From Polaribacter filamentus (GTDB taxonomy: Bacteria; Bacteroidota; Bacteroidia; Flavobacteriales; Flavobacteriaceae): a DNA stretch of 64,000 nt. The translations under genes were made by a program, and so were the position numbers. Positions 33,599-41,812 of this stretch are shown in pieces. Location of the stretch: positions 248,001-312,000 of the forward strand of contig NZ_MQUA01000014.1 in assembly GCF_002943715.1 (NCBI RefSeq), in the 5' to 3' direction. The notes below the pieces were generated by a model, which saw nothing but the letters and a program-made list of their open reading frames with translations, was not told where the DNA came from and ran no database searches. Numbering within the stretch: the stretch's first letter is position 1; each line of letters begins with the position of its first letter.

Positions 33599-34852
33599 AT
33601 GAAGATTTTTAAGTTTGGTGGCGCATCGATAAAAGATGCAGAAGGTGTGAAAAATGTGGCTTCAATCATTAAAAATGAAGGCGCTAAAGATACCTTAGTA
33701 GTTATTTCTGCTATGGGAAAAATAACAAATGCTTTTGAAGAAGTTGTAGATGCATATTTTACTAAATCGGATGAATTACCCAATAAATTAACCTTTATTG
33801 AAGAGTATCATAAAAATATTATGAGCTCTCTTTTTGATAAAGAAGATGCTGTTTATAGGGATGTAGATATTCTTTTTGGTGAATTAGGTTGGTTTTTAGC
33901 CAGAAATGCATCACAAAGATATAATTACGTTTATGATCAAATTATTTGTTTTGGAGAGCTTTTATCAAGTAGAATTGTAAGTGCCTACTTATCTAAAATG
34001 GGTACAGAAAATAGTTGGTTTGATGTGCGAAATTATATAAAAACCGATAGCAATTACAGAGATGCAAAAGTAGATTGGGAACTTACAGAGGCAATTATTA
34101 TAAAAAAAGTTGATGCTACAAAAATAAATATTACGCAAGGTTTTATTGCTGCAAACGATACGGAAAACACAACAACTTTAGGTAGAGAAGGATCTGATTA
34201 TACAGCAGGTATTTTTGCGTATTGCTTAGATGCTGAAAGTGTTACTATTTGGAAAGATGTAGAAGGAGTTTTAAATGCAGATCCAAGGGTTTTTACCGAT
34301 ACCACTTTGTTAGCGCAAATTTCTTATGAAGAAGCCATAGAAATGGCTTTTTATGGCGCTTCCGTAATTCATCCAAAAACATTACAACCTTTGCAAAAAA
34401 AGGAAATTCCGTTGCTAGTTCGTTCATTTTTAAATCCCAAAGAAACAGGTACTAAAGTTTCTAAAGGAGCTTCTTTAGTCCCGTATATTCCTTGTTTTAT
34501 TGTAAAGAAAAATCAGATTTTAATTTCAATTTCGGCCTTAGATTTTTCTTTTATGGTAGAAAATAATATTAGTTATATTTTTCAAAAATTGCATGATTAT
34601 CAATTAAAAGTAAATTTAATTCAGAATTCAGCCATTAGCTTTTCTGTTTGCATTGACAATAAATTTAATAAATTTGAAGACTTTTATAATGAACTAAAAG
34701 CACAATTTAAAATTGAAGTACAGAACGAGGTAGATTTATATACGGTGCGTCATTTTGACACAAAAGCCATAGCTATTATAGAAGAAAAGGGTGTTTCATT
34801 ATTAACTCAAATTAATAAAGAGACGTCTCAAATTGTAGTGAAACCAAATTAA
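33599..34852 (+). CDS. Aspartate kinase (monofunctional)
   Basis: The enzyme phosphorylates aspartate, the first step towards lysine, threonine and methionine. The kinase domain (about residues 1-285) begins MKIFKFGGASIKDAEGVKNV and contains FIAANDTENTTTLGREGSDY with the substrate- and ATP-binding residues. It is followed by VEGVLNADPRVFTDT. A C-terminal ACT region (about 300-417) would bind a regulatory amino acid. The window also holds bifunctional thrA, so the cell has at least two aspartokinases. The gene is separated from its neighbours and shows no leader peptide or lysine riboswitch upstream. Confidence 0.93.
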   Translation: MKIFKFGGASIKDAEGVKNVASIIKNEGAKDTLVVISAMGKITNAFEEVVDAYFTKSDELPNKLTFIEEYHKNIMSSLFDKEDAVYRDVDILFGELGWFLARNASQRYNYVYDQIICFGELLSSRIVSAYLSKMGTENSWFDVRNYIKTDSNYRDAKVDWELTEAIIIKKVDATKINITQGFIAANDTENTTTLGREGSDYTAGIFAYCLDAESVTIWKDVEGVLNADPRVFTDTTLLAQISYEEAIEMAFYGASVIHPKTLQPLQKKEIPLLVRSFLNPKETGTKVSKGASLVPYIPCFIVKKNQILISISALDFSFMVENNISYIFQKLHDYQLKVNLIQNSAISFSVCIDNKFNKFEDFYNELKAQFKIEVQNEVDLYTVRHFDTKAIAIIEEKGVSLLTQINKETSQIVVKPN

Positions 34853-34907
34853 TAAAATGTTGCTTTAATTTTTTTAGTAGATTTGCACATGCGTCTAATT
34901 TTAATTT

Positions 34908-36731
34908 ATGGCATTAGTTACATCTAAAGAAATTGCACAAGTAATAGGGTTAAAGAAATTTGGTTTTCTAGGCATCTTTGTAGGTTGGTTACTTATTAGA
35001 ATATTGCGTATTTCTTCTATCAATAAAATCTATGAAAAGAATAAAGACAAATCTGTTTCAGATTTTTTAGACAGTGTTCTTGACGATTTAGAAGTTGAAT
35101 TCGAAGTGCCAAAAGAAGATCTTAAAAGAATACCAAAAAACGGTGCTTTTATTACTGTTTCGAATCATCCTTTAGGCGGCATAGATGGTATATTAATTTT
35201 GAAGATTTTATTAGAGCATCGTTCTGATTATAAAACTCTTTCCAATTTTTTGATTCATAGAATTGAACCACTAAAACCTCACACAATCCCAGTAAATCCT
35301 TTCGAGGATCTTAAAAGTGCTAAATCAAGTATTGGAGGAATTAAAGAAGCTTTAGGTCATTTAAGAGCAGGAAATCCTTTAGGTATTTTTCCAGCTGGCG
35401 AAGTGTCTACTTTTAAAGAAGGTAAGTTGATGGTAGATAAGCCTTGGGAAAAAGGTGCTGTAAGATTAATTAAAAAAGCCGAAGTACCTATTATTCCAAT
35501 TTATTTTCATGCAAAAAACAGTAAGTCTTTTTATATTTTAAATAAAATTAGTGGAACTTTAAGAACAGCGAAACTACCATCAGAATTACTTAATCAAAAA
35601 AATAAGGTCATTAAAATAAGAATTGGGAAGCCAATTTCTGTAAAGGACCAGAAAGAATTTGAAAATATTAATGCCTTTTCTGATTTCATAAGAAAGAAAA
35701 CTTATATGTTGGCAAATCCGTTTGAAAAAGCGCATAGGTTAATTTCTGCTCAGAATATTAAGATTAAACGACCAGCAAAAAAAATCACTCTTCAAAAAAA
35801 TGTAGATTTCTTTATGAAAGAAGTAAATATTTTAAGAGAAAAAGACGGTAGACTTTTAGAAAGTAAAAATTATGAGGTGTTTTTTGCAAGCGCAAAAGAG
35901 ATTCCTAATTTATTGAACGAAATTGGAAGGTTGCGAGAAATAACTTTTAGAGATGTTGGTGAAGGCACAAATAAAGCCATAGATTTAGATATCTATGACA
36001 AGTATTATCACCATTTATTTTTGTGGGATAAAGAAGTTAATTGTTTAGTAGGAGCTTACAGAATGGGTCTTGGAAAAGAGATTTATAAAGAACACGGAAT
36101 TAACGGTTTTTATATACACACCTTGTTTAGAATTGAACCAGAGCTGCATCAAATGATGGAAAACAGCATAGAAATGGGACGCGCTTTTATTATTTCTGAA
36201 TATCAACAAAAACCAATGCCATTATTTTTATTGTGGAAAGGAATCGTGCACGTTACGTTGCGGTATCCAGAATATAAATATTTAATTGGAGGTGTTTCTA
36301 TAAGCAATCAGTTTTCAGATTTCTCTAAATCCTTAATGATAGAGTTTATGAAATCTCATTATTATGATCCTTATATAGCACAATATATTCGTCCGAAGAA
36401 AGAGTATAAAGTAAAATTAAAAGATGCTGATAAAGACTTTGTGTTTGACGCTACGAAAGCGGACATGCAAAAATTTGATAAAATAATTGATGAAATTGAA
36501 CCAGGAGCTTTAAGAATCCCTGTTTTAATTAAAAAATACGTGAAACAAAACGCTCGTTTGGTCGCTTTTAATGTAGATCCAAAATTTAACAATGCAATTG
36601 ACGGATTAATGTATATTAAAGTTGAAGATATTCCGGAGAGTACTGTAAAACCAGTTATGGAGGAATTTCAGGCGGAGTTAGAACGCAAAGCTACAGAAGA
36701 TCGATTATTAGAAAAGCAACTAATTTACTAA
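34908..36731 (+). CDS. OlsF-like bifunctional acyltransferase (PlsC-like plus GNAT-like)
   Basis: The 607-residue protein has two acyltransferase parts. The N-terminal part (about residues 60-270) has the lysophospholipid acyltransferase signature VSNHPLGGIDG (H-x4-D) and GIFPAGEVSTF. The C-terminal part (about residues 300-540) resembles the GNAT-like OlsB/hemolysin-type domain (FFASAKEIPNLLNEIGRLRE, then IEMGRAFIISEYQQKPMPLF). This order matches OlsF, which makes ornithine lipids in one protein in Serratia and Flavobacterium (family knowledge). One hydrophobic segment near residues 18-34 suggests membrane association. Activity on ornithine is inferred. The candidate -7 element TAGATTTG lies at 34878-34885. 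Confidence 0.8.
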   Translation: MALVTSKEIAQVIGLKKFGFLGIFVGWLLIRILRISSINKIYEKNKDKSVSDFLDSVLDDLEVEFEVPKEDLKRIPKNGAFITVSNHPLGGIDGILILKILLEHRSDYKTLSNFLIHRIEPLKPHTIPVNPFEDLKSAKSSIGGIKEALGHLRAGNPLGIFPAGEVSTFKEGKLMVDKPWEKGAVRLIKKAEVPIIPIYFHAKNSKSFYILNKISGTLRTAKLPSELLNQKNKVIKIRIGKPISVKDQKEFENINAFSDFIRKKTYMLANPFEKAHRLISAQNIKIKRPAKKITLQKNVDFFMKEVNILREKDGRLLESKNYEVFFASAKEIPNLLNEIGRLREITFRDVGEGTNKAIDLDIYDKYYHHLFLWDKEVNCLVGAYRMGLGKEIYKEHGINGFYIHTLFRIEPELHQMMENSIEMGRAFIISEYQQKPMPLFLLWKGIVHVTLRYPEYKYLIGGVSISNQFSDFSKSLMIEFMKSHYYDPYIAQYIRPKKEYKVKLKDADKDFVFDATKADMQKFDKIIDEIEPGALRIPVLIKKYVKQNARLVAFNVDPKFNNAIDGLMYIKVEDIPESTVKPVMEEFQAELERKATEDRLLEKQLIY

Positions 36732-36901
36732 TTTTTTTTACCACTAATTATTAGTCATCACTCTTTACAACCTTTATTAATAAACTTTTTTAAAGAATTT
36801 ATTTCTGCTAAAAACTATTGCTAAAAACTTTGTAAATTATTTAGAAGAATTTATAATTAATAAAAATTTATCATTAGATATCAATCTAAATTTATGATTT
36901 T
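36732..36901. other. Spacer with no gene
   Basis: This is AT-rich sequence between the olsF-like gene and the DabA remnant. No readable upstream DabA sequence is present, so the missing part is deleted rather than hidden by frameshifts. Confidence 0.4.
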
Positions 36902-37345
36902 ATGCCTTGGGTTTACATTCTAACACAATGGATAAACAACCACTATTATTTTTCTACTGTAGATAATAATATCTTTGGTGGTGGTTCTAAAACAACACAT
37001 AATGTTACTGGTAGATTTGGAGTAGTGCAAGGTAATGGCGGTGATTTAAAAATGGGTTTACCGTTGCAATCGGTAAGTAAAACTGATTCAAAAATGTATC
37101 ACCAACCGCTGCGTTTGTCTGTACTTATTAACGCGCCTTTGCCAAGAATTATCGATATTTTAACAAGAAATGAAAATTTAAAGTCGCTGTTAGATAACGA
37201 ATGGATTTATTTAATGGTGATGGATCCTACGGATGATAACAGTATTAAAACGTATCAGAAAGGAATGCAATGGACCTTATCTTCTGATGAAAAATCAGTA
37301 AATAAAACAGTAAAAAAGAAAGAATTACAAGTATTAGTTTCTTAA
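36902..37345 (+). pseudogene. DabA (UPF0753) C-terminal remnant
   Basis: The 147-residue frame contains the characteristic C-terminal core of DabA/YbcC proteins: ILTQWINNHYYFSTVDNN, then GGGSKTTHNVTGRFGVVQGN, GGDLKMGLPLQSV, and YHQPLRLSVLINAPLPRI. Complete DabA proteins have 800 or more residues and a beta-carbonic-anhydrase-like zinc site upstream; here only the last part remains. DabA works with the membrane protein DabB in energy-coupled inorganic carbon accumulation. No dabB is present in the window. It is almost certainly non-functional. The ATG at 36902 is accidental, since WVYILTQWIN continues a family motif that normally starts earlier. Confidence 0.85.
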
Positions 37346-37491
37346 TAAATATACTACCATACAGAGAGGTTAGACCCTCTCTTGTATTATTTATTGGCTA
37401 TTCTTTTTTAAAAGTTGTCTTTAAATCTGCCAAATTTTCTGTTATTTATTTTTGGTATAATTTTCGCTATATTTAGGGAAAATTAGAAGAT

Positions 37492-37848
37492 ATGAAAACC
37501 TTTTTAAAAATTTTATTAACCGCTTTAGCAGTAGTTGTTTTAGCTAAAATTTTACCAGGAGTGACTGTCATAGACTATACAACAGCAGTAATTGTTGCTA
37601 TTGTAATTTCGTTATTAAATATGTTCGTAAGACCACTTCTAGTATTTTTCACATTGCCAGCAACGATTGTAACTTTAGGATTATTTCTGTTTGTAATAAA
37701 TGCAATAATTATTTTATTAGCTGATAAATTAGTGGATGGCTTTGAAGTTCCTGGATTTTTTACTGCGTTACTTTTTAGTGTTTTACTTTCATTTTTTAGA
37801 ACGGTTTTATTTTCGCTATTGAAAGATGAAAAGCAAATTAGGAACTAA
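37492..37848 (+). CDS. YvlD/phage_holin_4_2-like four-span membrane protein
   Basis: The 118-residue protein has four hydrophobic segments, at about residues 5-22, 30-47, 54-78 and 90-112. The conserved blocks include VISLLNMFVRPLLVFFTLPATIVTLGLFLFVINA. It is a small inner-membrane protein of the PF04020 type, found broadly in bacteria and not tied to phage despite the holin name. The function is unknown; YvlD in Bacillus belongs to the envelope-stress response. Its 3' end overlaps the convergent tsaC gene by 11 bases. Confidence 0.88.
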   Translation: MKTFLKILLTALAVVVLAKILPGVTVIDYTTAVIVAIVISLLNMFVRPLLVFFTLPATIVTLGLFLFVINAIIILLADKLVDGFEVPGFFTALLFSVLLSFFRTVLFSLLKDEKQIRN

Positions 37849-38800
37849 AAGCAGCTCTTTGCAAACGGTCATTTATAGATTTTCCTAAACCTGTTTCAGG
37901 TAGTTTTTCTGCAATAATAACATCCAAATTTAAAGAATCTAATTCATGCAAAGCATCATATAATTTTGAGGCTGCTTCTTGTAAATCACTAGTTGTAGAT
38001 AAGACGATTTCAGTAAAAATAGCATGCGTTTTAAAGGAGGAATTAAAAGCTAAAACCCCAATTTTTTTAGGTAAATATTTTTTAATTTCTGATGTAATAT
38101 CCGAAGTTAAAACCGTATTAGTTGCAGGCGAATAATGCTTATCTAACATTCCTGGAGCATCCGGACTTTCTTCTTTCTTATTTTTTATTTCAACTTTACC
38201 AACTACAGCTTCAATATCCTCTAAAGATAAAGCGCCTAATCTGTATATAATTGGTTCGCCGTTTTCAAAACCTATAATGGTAGATTCAATTCCGTTTTTA
38301 CAAGCACCACCATCTAAAACCATTTGAATATCATTTTTAAAATAACGTTCTACGTGTGCTGGTTTTGTAGGGCTAATGCTACTAAAAGGATTTGCACTTG
38401 GCGCGGCCAAAGGAAAAGGTAATTTTTGTAAAAGTTCTAAAGTTAGAGGGTGATTTGGCACACGCACAGCAACGGTATCTTTGCCAGCAGTAATCATATC
38501 AGGAATATTTTTCTGCTTTTTTAGCACCAACGTCATCGAACCTGGCCAAAAAGTTTTAGCTAATAGTTTTGCTTTTTCAGGAACTTCAGAAACAATCGTT
38601 TCTAATTCATCCATAGAGGAAATATGCACAATTAACGGATTAAAAAAAGGTCGTTTTTTAGTATCGAAAATACTTTTAATCGCTTTTTCGCTAAAGATAT
38701 TTCCAGCTAATCCATACACTGTTTCAGTAGGAATTGCCACCAATTCTTCGTTCGTTAATAAAGCAATTGCTTTTTGTATGTCTTTAGAAATAATGCTCAT
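37838..38800 (-). CDS. Threonylcarbamoyl-AMP synthase (Sua5/TsaC family)
   Basis: The enzyme makes threonylcarbamoyl-AMP from threonine, bicarbonate and ATP for the t6A modification of tRNA. The YrdC domain covers about residues 5-190 and contains VAIPTETVYGLAGNIF, KRPFFNPLIVHISSMDELE, PGSMTLVLKKQ, VAVRVPNHP and PLAAPSANPFSSISPT. It continues with a Sua5-type C-terminal region (SPDAPGMLDKHYSPATNTVL), making this the long, 320-residue Sua5 form rather than short TsaC. It overlaps the convergent membrane gene by 11 bases. It is a housekeeping gene transcribed leftwards alone. Confidence 0.95.
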   Translation of the reverse strand: MSIISKDIQKAIALLTNEELVAIPTETVYGLAGNIFSEKAIKSIFDTKKRPFFNPLIVHISSMDELETIVSEVPEKAKLLAKTFWPGSMTLVLKKQKNIPDMITAGKDTVAVRVPNHPLTLELLQKLPFPLAAPSANPFSSISPTKPAHVERYFKNDIQMVLDGGACKNGIESTIIGFENGEPIIYRLGALSLEDIEAVVGKVEIKNKKEESPDAPGMLDKHYSPATNTVLTSDITSEIKKYLPKKIGVLAFNSSFKTHAIFTEIVLSTTSDLQEAASKLYDALHELDSLNLDVIIAEKLPETGLGKSINDRLQRAAFSS

Positions 38801-38924
38801 AATTCATTTGCGAAATTACGGATAAAATTGATGTATCAAGATATTACAAATTAACTTTTCTACTATTTTACAAGAGAGTTAAAACGGAATAGTTTTTGGT
38901 GTTCTGTTTGTCTTAAATTTACTT

Positions 38925-39461
38925 ATGAAAAAAGTATTACTCACTTTTATGTTTCTCTTTATTTTTTACATCGTCTTTTCGCAAGAAAAATTAGGAAGAC
39001 CTTTTATTACGGGTGATGTTAATTTTACGTTAGGTATTCATTAAAACTATCCTATTTCTAATGATGATGGTGAAACTTTTTTGGTTCCGTCAGCATTATT
39101 TTTTAGAGTAGGTTTTGGGTACAAATTTCAATGAAGACTGGCTGTTGGCTTTAATGTAGGCTACGATTATCATTGGAATTACGCAGTAAGTGCGTTCCCA
39201 ACTTATGGAAGTTTAAAATATAATATAACCGAATTTGAGGATGACGCACATTTTATAGAAGTGCGTTATGGTAAAATGTGGACTCCTTCTTCTAGGTATC
39301 CTGATGGAAATTATTTTGGCGTAGGATTTGGGATTCAATTTGCAGGCGAAAAAAGATGGAACACTATTGTAAGATTAGATTACCACAGAAAGGGAATTGT
39401 TGGTTTTGAAAACAATAGATTAGACAGCGTTTCTTTCGGACTTGGTTTTTCGCTTTTTTAG
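38925..39461 (+). pseudogene. Secreted outer-membrane beta-barrel protein with two internal stops
   Basis: One continuous frame of 179 codons starts with a good signal peptide (MKKVLLTFMFLFIFYIVFSQ) and ends FGLGFSLF, a typical barrel C-terminus. It contains strand-like segments such as FRVGFGYKF, LAVGFNVGYDYHWNY and YFGVGFGIQFAG. Two stops interrupt it: TAA at 39042-39044 and TGA at 39132-39134. The frame is otherwise intact, so these are point nonsense changes and the gene died recently or is misread. No named family is recognised; it looks like a small porin-like or hypothetical barrel. Confidence 0.75.
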
Positions 39462-41128
39462 AATTCAGCATCTACTGTAAAACTCATTTTTTCGTTTGTC
39501 GATGGATGAAAAAACTCAATAAACTCTGCATGAAGGTGTAATCTGTTCGTTTTCTTTCCATACAGATCGTCACCAAAAATGGGAGTGTTTAATCCGTTTT
39601 TATGAGCAGCGTGGACTCTTAATTGATGTGTTCTACCAGTAATAGGATAAAAATAAACCCTTGTTTTTCCGCATTCTCTTCGGATGATTTCCCAATCTGT
39701 TTCAGCATTTTTTCCGTTTACAAAATCTACCAATTGTTTTGGTCTGTCGTCTAAATCTACTCGCAAAGGCAATTTTATTTTTCCGCTATTTTCTGATAAA
39801 TTTCCATCTAGCAGCGCAACATACCGTTTTTTAACGGTTCTATTTATAAACTGACTTTGCAAAACTTTGTTCGCCTCTTTCGTTTTGGTTAATAATAATA
39901 TTCCGGATGTAGACATATCTAACCGATGCACAATTAAAGGGCCAGTTGCTGTTGGATATTTTTCTTTAATTCTACTATACACAGAATCTGTAATTTCTTT
40001 ACCAGGAACAGATAAAAATTCGGCTGGTTTGTTTACAACAATTAAAACATCGTCTTCATAAATAATTTTTAGTTCTTGCTTTTCTGATAAATTTTCTAAC
40101 AATAAATTAGGGTCCAATTTAAGGCCTTGTAACATGTGCGTTAAAATTGGTTTGCATCTACTTTGGCAAGCTGGATAATAGTTTTTGTGCTTTCTAACGG
40201 CTGAGTTCGGAGAAATTCCCCACCAAAATTCTGCCATAGAAATAGGTTTTAAATCATTTGCAAAAGCATATTGCAATAGCTTTGGAGCAGAACATTCTCC
40301 AGAGCCTGCAGGCGGTTTTATAGCCGGATCATTAAAAACATCTAGTAAGTTTTTTAATTCTTTTTGGGGATTTAAAAAAGCATATTTACTAAATAATGTT
40401 TGTTGTAAATAGTTGGATTTTTCTTTTCGTTCTTTCTTTAATAATGCAATTTTATTTTCAAAAACAACTACTTCTTTTCCTTCTTTTTTGCTTTTAGTTT
40501 CATAATATTCCAGTAATTCTTTGTAGAAAAACTGATCATTGTAACTCTCTTGCATTAATTTTTTGGTGAGATTTTTAACTTCCAGCTCACTTAAAACAGA
40601 AATGGATTTTTTCTTACGGAGTTTTCGATCAGATTTGGAAAGCTTCATTTTCTTTCTTTGGTTTTCTAAATCTTCAGCAATTGCTTGGGTAAGTTTTTTG
40701 AATGATTTTTTTAAACATAAATAGTGCTCATTGCTTTTTAGCAAAGTTAATTGCGCATTTATTTTGTCAATTTCAAGCTCACCTTTAATGTAAAAACTAC
40801 CTTCTGTTCTCATATTAAAAACAGGTGGAACGAATTTTCTTGGTAAGCTTTTATCCGCCAATTTGCCCGAAAACGCCGCTAAATATCCAACTTCATTCTT
40901 CTGGTTTTGTACAATTAAAACGCCAAACATTTTCCCGATTGGTGAATCAGTTTTACTTGTATCCAGTCCAAAATTATGTTTAAAATCAGTTTGAGATTCT
41001 AAATATTCTTGAATTTCTTCAGTAGCAATTTTAGCCAAAGAATGTGGTTCGTAATAAAAAGGAAATGTAAATTTCTCGGGAAGTTGAATTCCTGAAATAT
41101 CAGTTTTAAAATATTGGAAATGTTTCAA
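39458..41128 (-). CDS. RluA-family pseudouridine synthase with long N-terminal extension
   Basis: The C-terminal part (about residues 340-556) is an RluA-type pseudouridine synthase with the catalytic motif PLIVHRLDMSTSGILLL. KRYVALLDG and PITGRTHQLRVHAAH follow. The N-terminal 340 residues form a lysine-rich, partly coiled-coil region (about 120-250: KKSFKKLTQAIAEDL, then KKMKLSKSDRKLRKKK), plus a block with CQSRCKPIL cysteines near residues 325-335. Such long RluA relatives are known from Bacteroidota. It modifies tRNA or rRNA uridines; the exact site is unknown. Its end overlaps the upstream pseudogene by 4 bases on the opposite strand. Confidence 0.87.
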   Translation of the reverse strand: MKHFQYFKTDISGIQLPEKFTFPFYYEPHSLAKIATEEIQEYLESQTDFKHNFGLDTSKTDSPIGKMFGVLIVQNQKNEVGYLAAFSGKLADKSLPRKFVPPVFNMRTEGSFYIKGELEIDKINAQLTLLKSNEHYLCLKKSFKKLTQAIAEDLENQRKKMKLSKSDRKLRKKKSISVLSELEVKNLTKKLMQESYNDQFFYKELLEYYETKSKKEGKEVVVFENKIALLKKERKEKSNYLQQTLFSKYAFLNPQKELKNLLDVFNDPAIKPPAGSGECSAPKLLQYAFANDLKPISMAEFWWGISPNSAVRKHKNYYPACQSRCKPILTHMLQGLKLDPNLLLENLSEKQELKIIYEDDVLIVVNKPAEFLSVPGKEITDSVYSRIKEKYPTATGPLIVHRLDMSTSGILLLTKTKEANKVLQSQFINRTVKKRYVALLDGNLSENSGKIKLPLRVDLDDRPKQLVDFVNGKNAETDWEIIRRECGKTRVYFYPITGRTHQLRVHAAHKNGLNTPIFGDDLYGKKTNRLHLHAEFIEFFHPSTNEKMSFTVDAEF

Positions 41129-41286
41129 GTAGAATAGAAATAGAATCGTTAAACGGTAATTGCAAAATTACGGATAAAAAAGAAACTATTATTGATAGAT
41201 AGTATCCTCAAAAATCTTCTTAAAAAGATTTGTATACTGATAGATAAAAAATAATTTCAAATTTAATTTAAAAAATCTTCTTTATC

Positions 41287-41673
41287 CTAGTCGTCAAAAC
41301 TAGCTGTCGGACAAAATAATAAATCTGTCGGATTGTCAATTTCATATAAATATTGATAGCCTTTAGATTCTTTTTTACAGAACGGTTCTATCAATTTTAT
41401 CATTTTCTCAAACCCTTCTAAAGTTAAAATACAGAAAAATGTTTCGTTGTCTTTGGTGAGAATTCCTTCATCAGATTTAAACAAGCCGAAAATTAAATTG
41501 CAATTGCGCGAAGTTATAAACTCCACTTGAGCTAAATCTAATTTTTGTTTTTTATCAATAACTGTGGCTTTTAAGAGGTCTCTAAACTGAATCGCTTCTG
41601 CTTTGTTAAAATTGTACAATCGAACAATATTTTGCTCGTGCCCATCGATGTCTTCAATATAATCTAATTCCAT
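41287..41673 (-). CDS. Hypothetical cytosolic protein
   Basis: The 128-residue product is acidic and soluble with no signal or membrane segment. Features include an N-terminal ELDYIEDIDGHEQNIVRLY and a segment NNETFFCILT-like (DNETFFCILTLEGFEKMI). It ends with NPTDLLFCPTASFDD. No family with a known function is recognised. It is the only gene between the RluA-like gene and polA; a small plain spacer precedes it on both sides. Confidence 0.65.
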   Translation of the reverse strand: MELDYIEDIDGHEQNIVRLYNFNKAEAIQFRDLLKATVIDKKQKLDLAQVEFITSRNCNLIFGLFKSDEGILTKDNETFFCILTLEGFEKMIKLIEPFCKKESKGYQYLYEIDNPTDLLFCPTASFDD

Positions 41674-41812
41674 TTTTATTTTTAGTGAAACTCAATTTTA
41701 AAATAATAGCGAAGCTATGAATTCAAAGTTGATAGTTGAACCAGCCTTATCGGCAAGCTTGCTAATCCTACTTTTCTAGCGGGATCTGTGTTTTAATATT
41801 TCGATAGTTTAT

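Noticed and set aside
37492..37848. Prophage signal from the holin-like protein
   Set aside because: No lysin, structural or integrase genes surround it; PF04020 proteins are ordinary chromosomal membrane proteins.
38925..39461. Stop-codon recoding as an explanation for the internal stops
   Set aside because: Both TAA and TGA are involved, other dead genes carry deletions and frameshifts, and the intact genes use TAA, TGA and TAG as normal stops.
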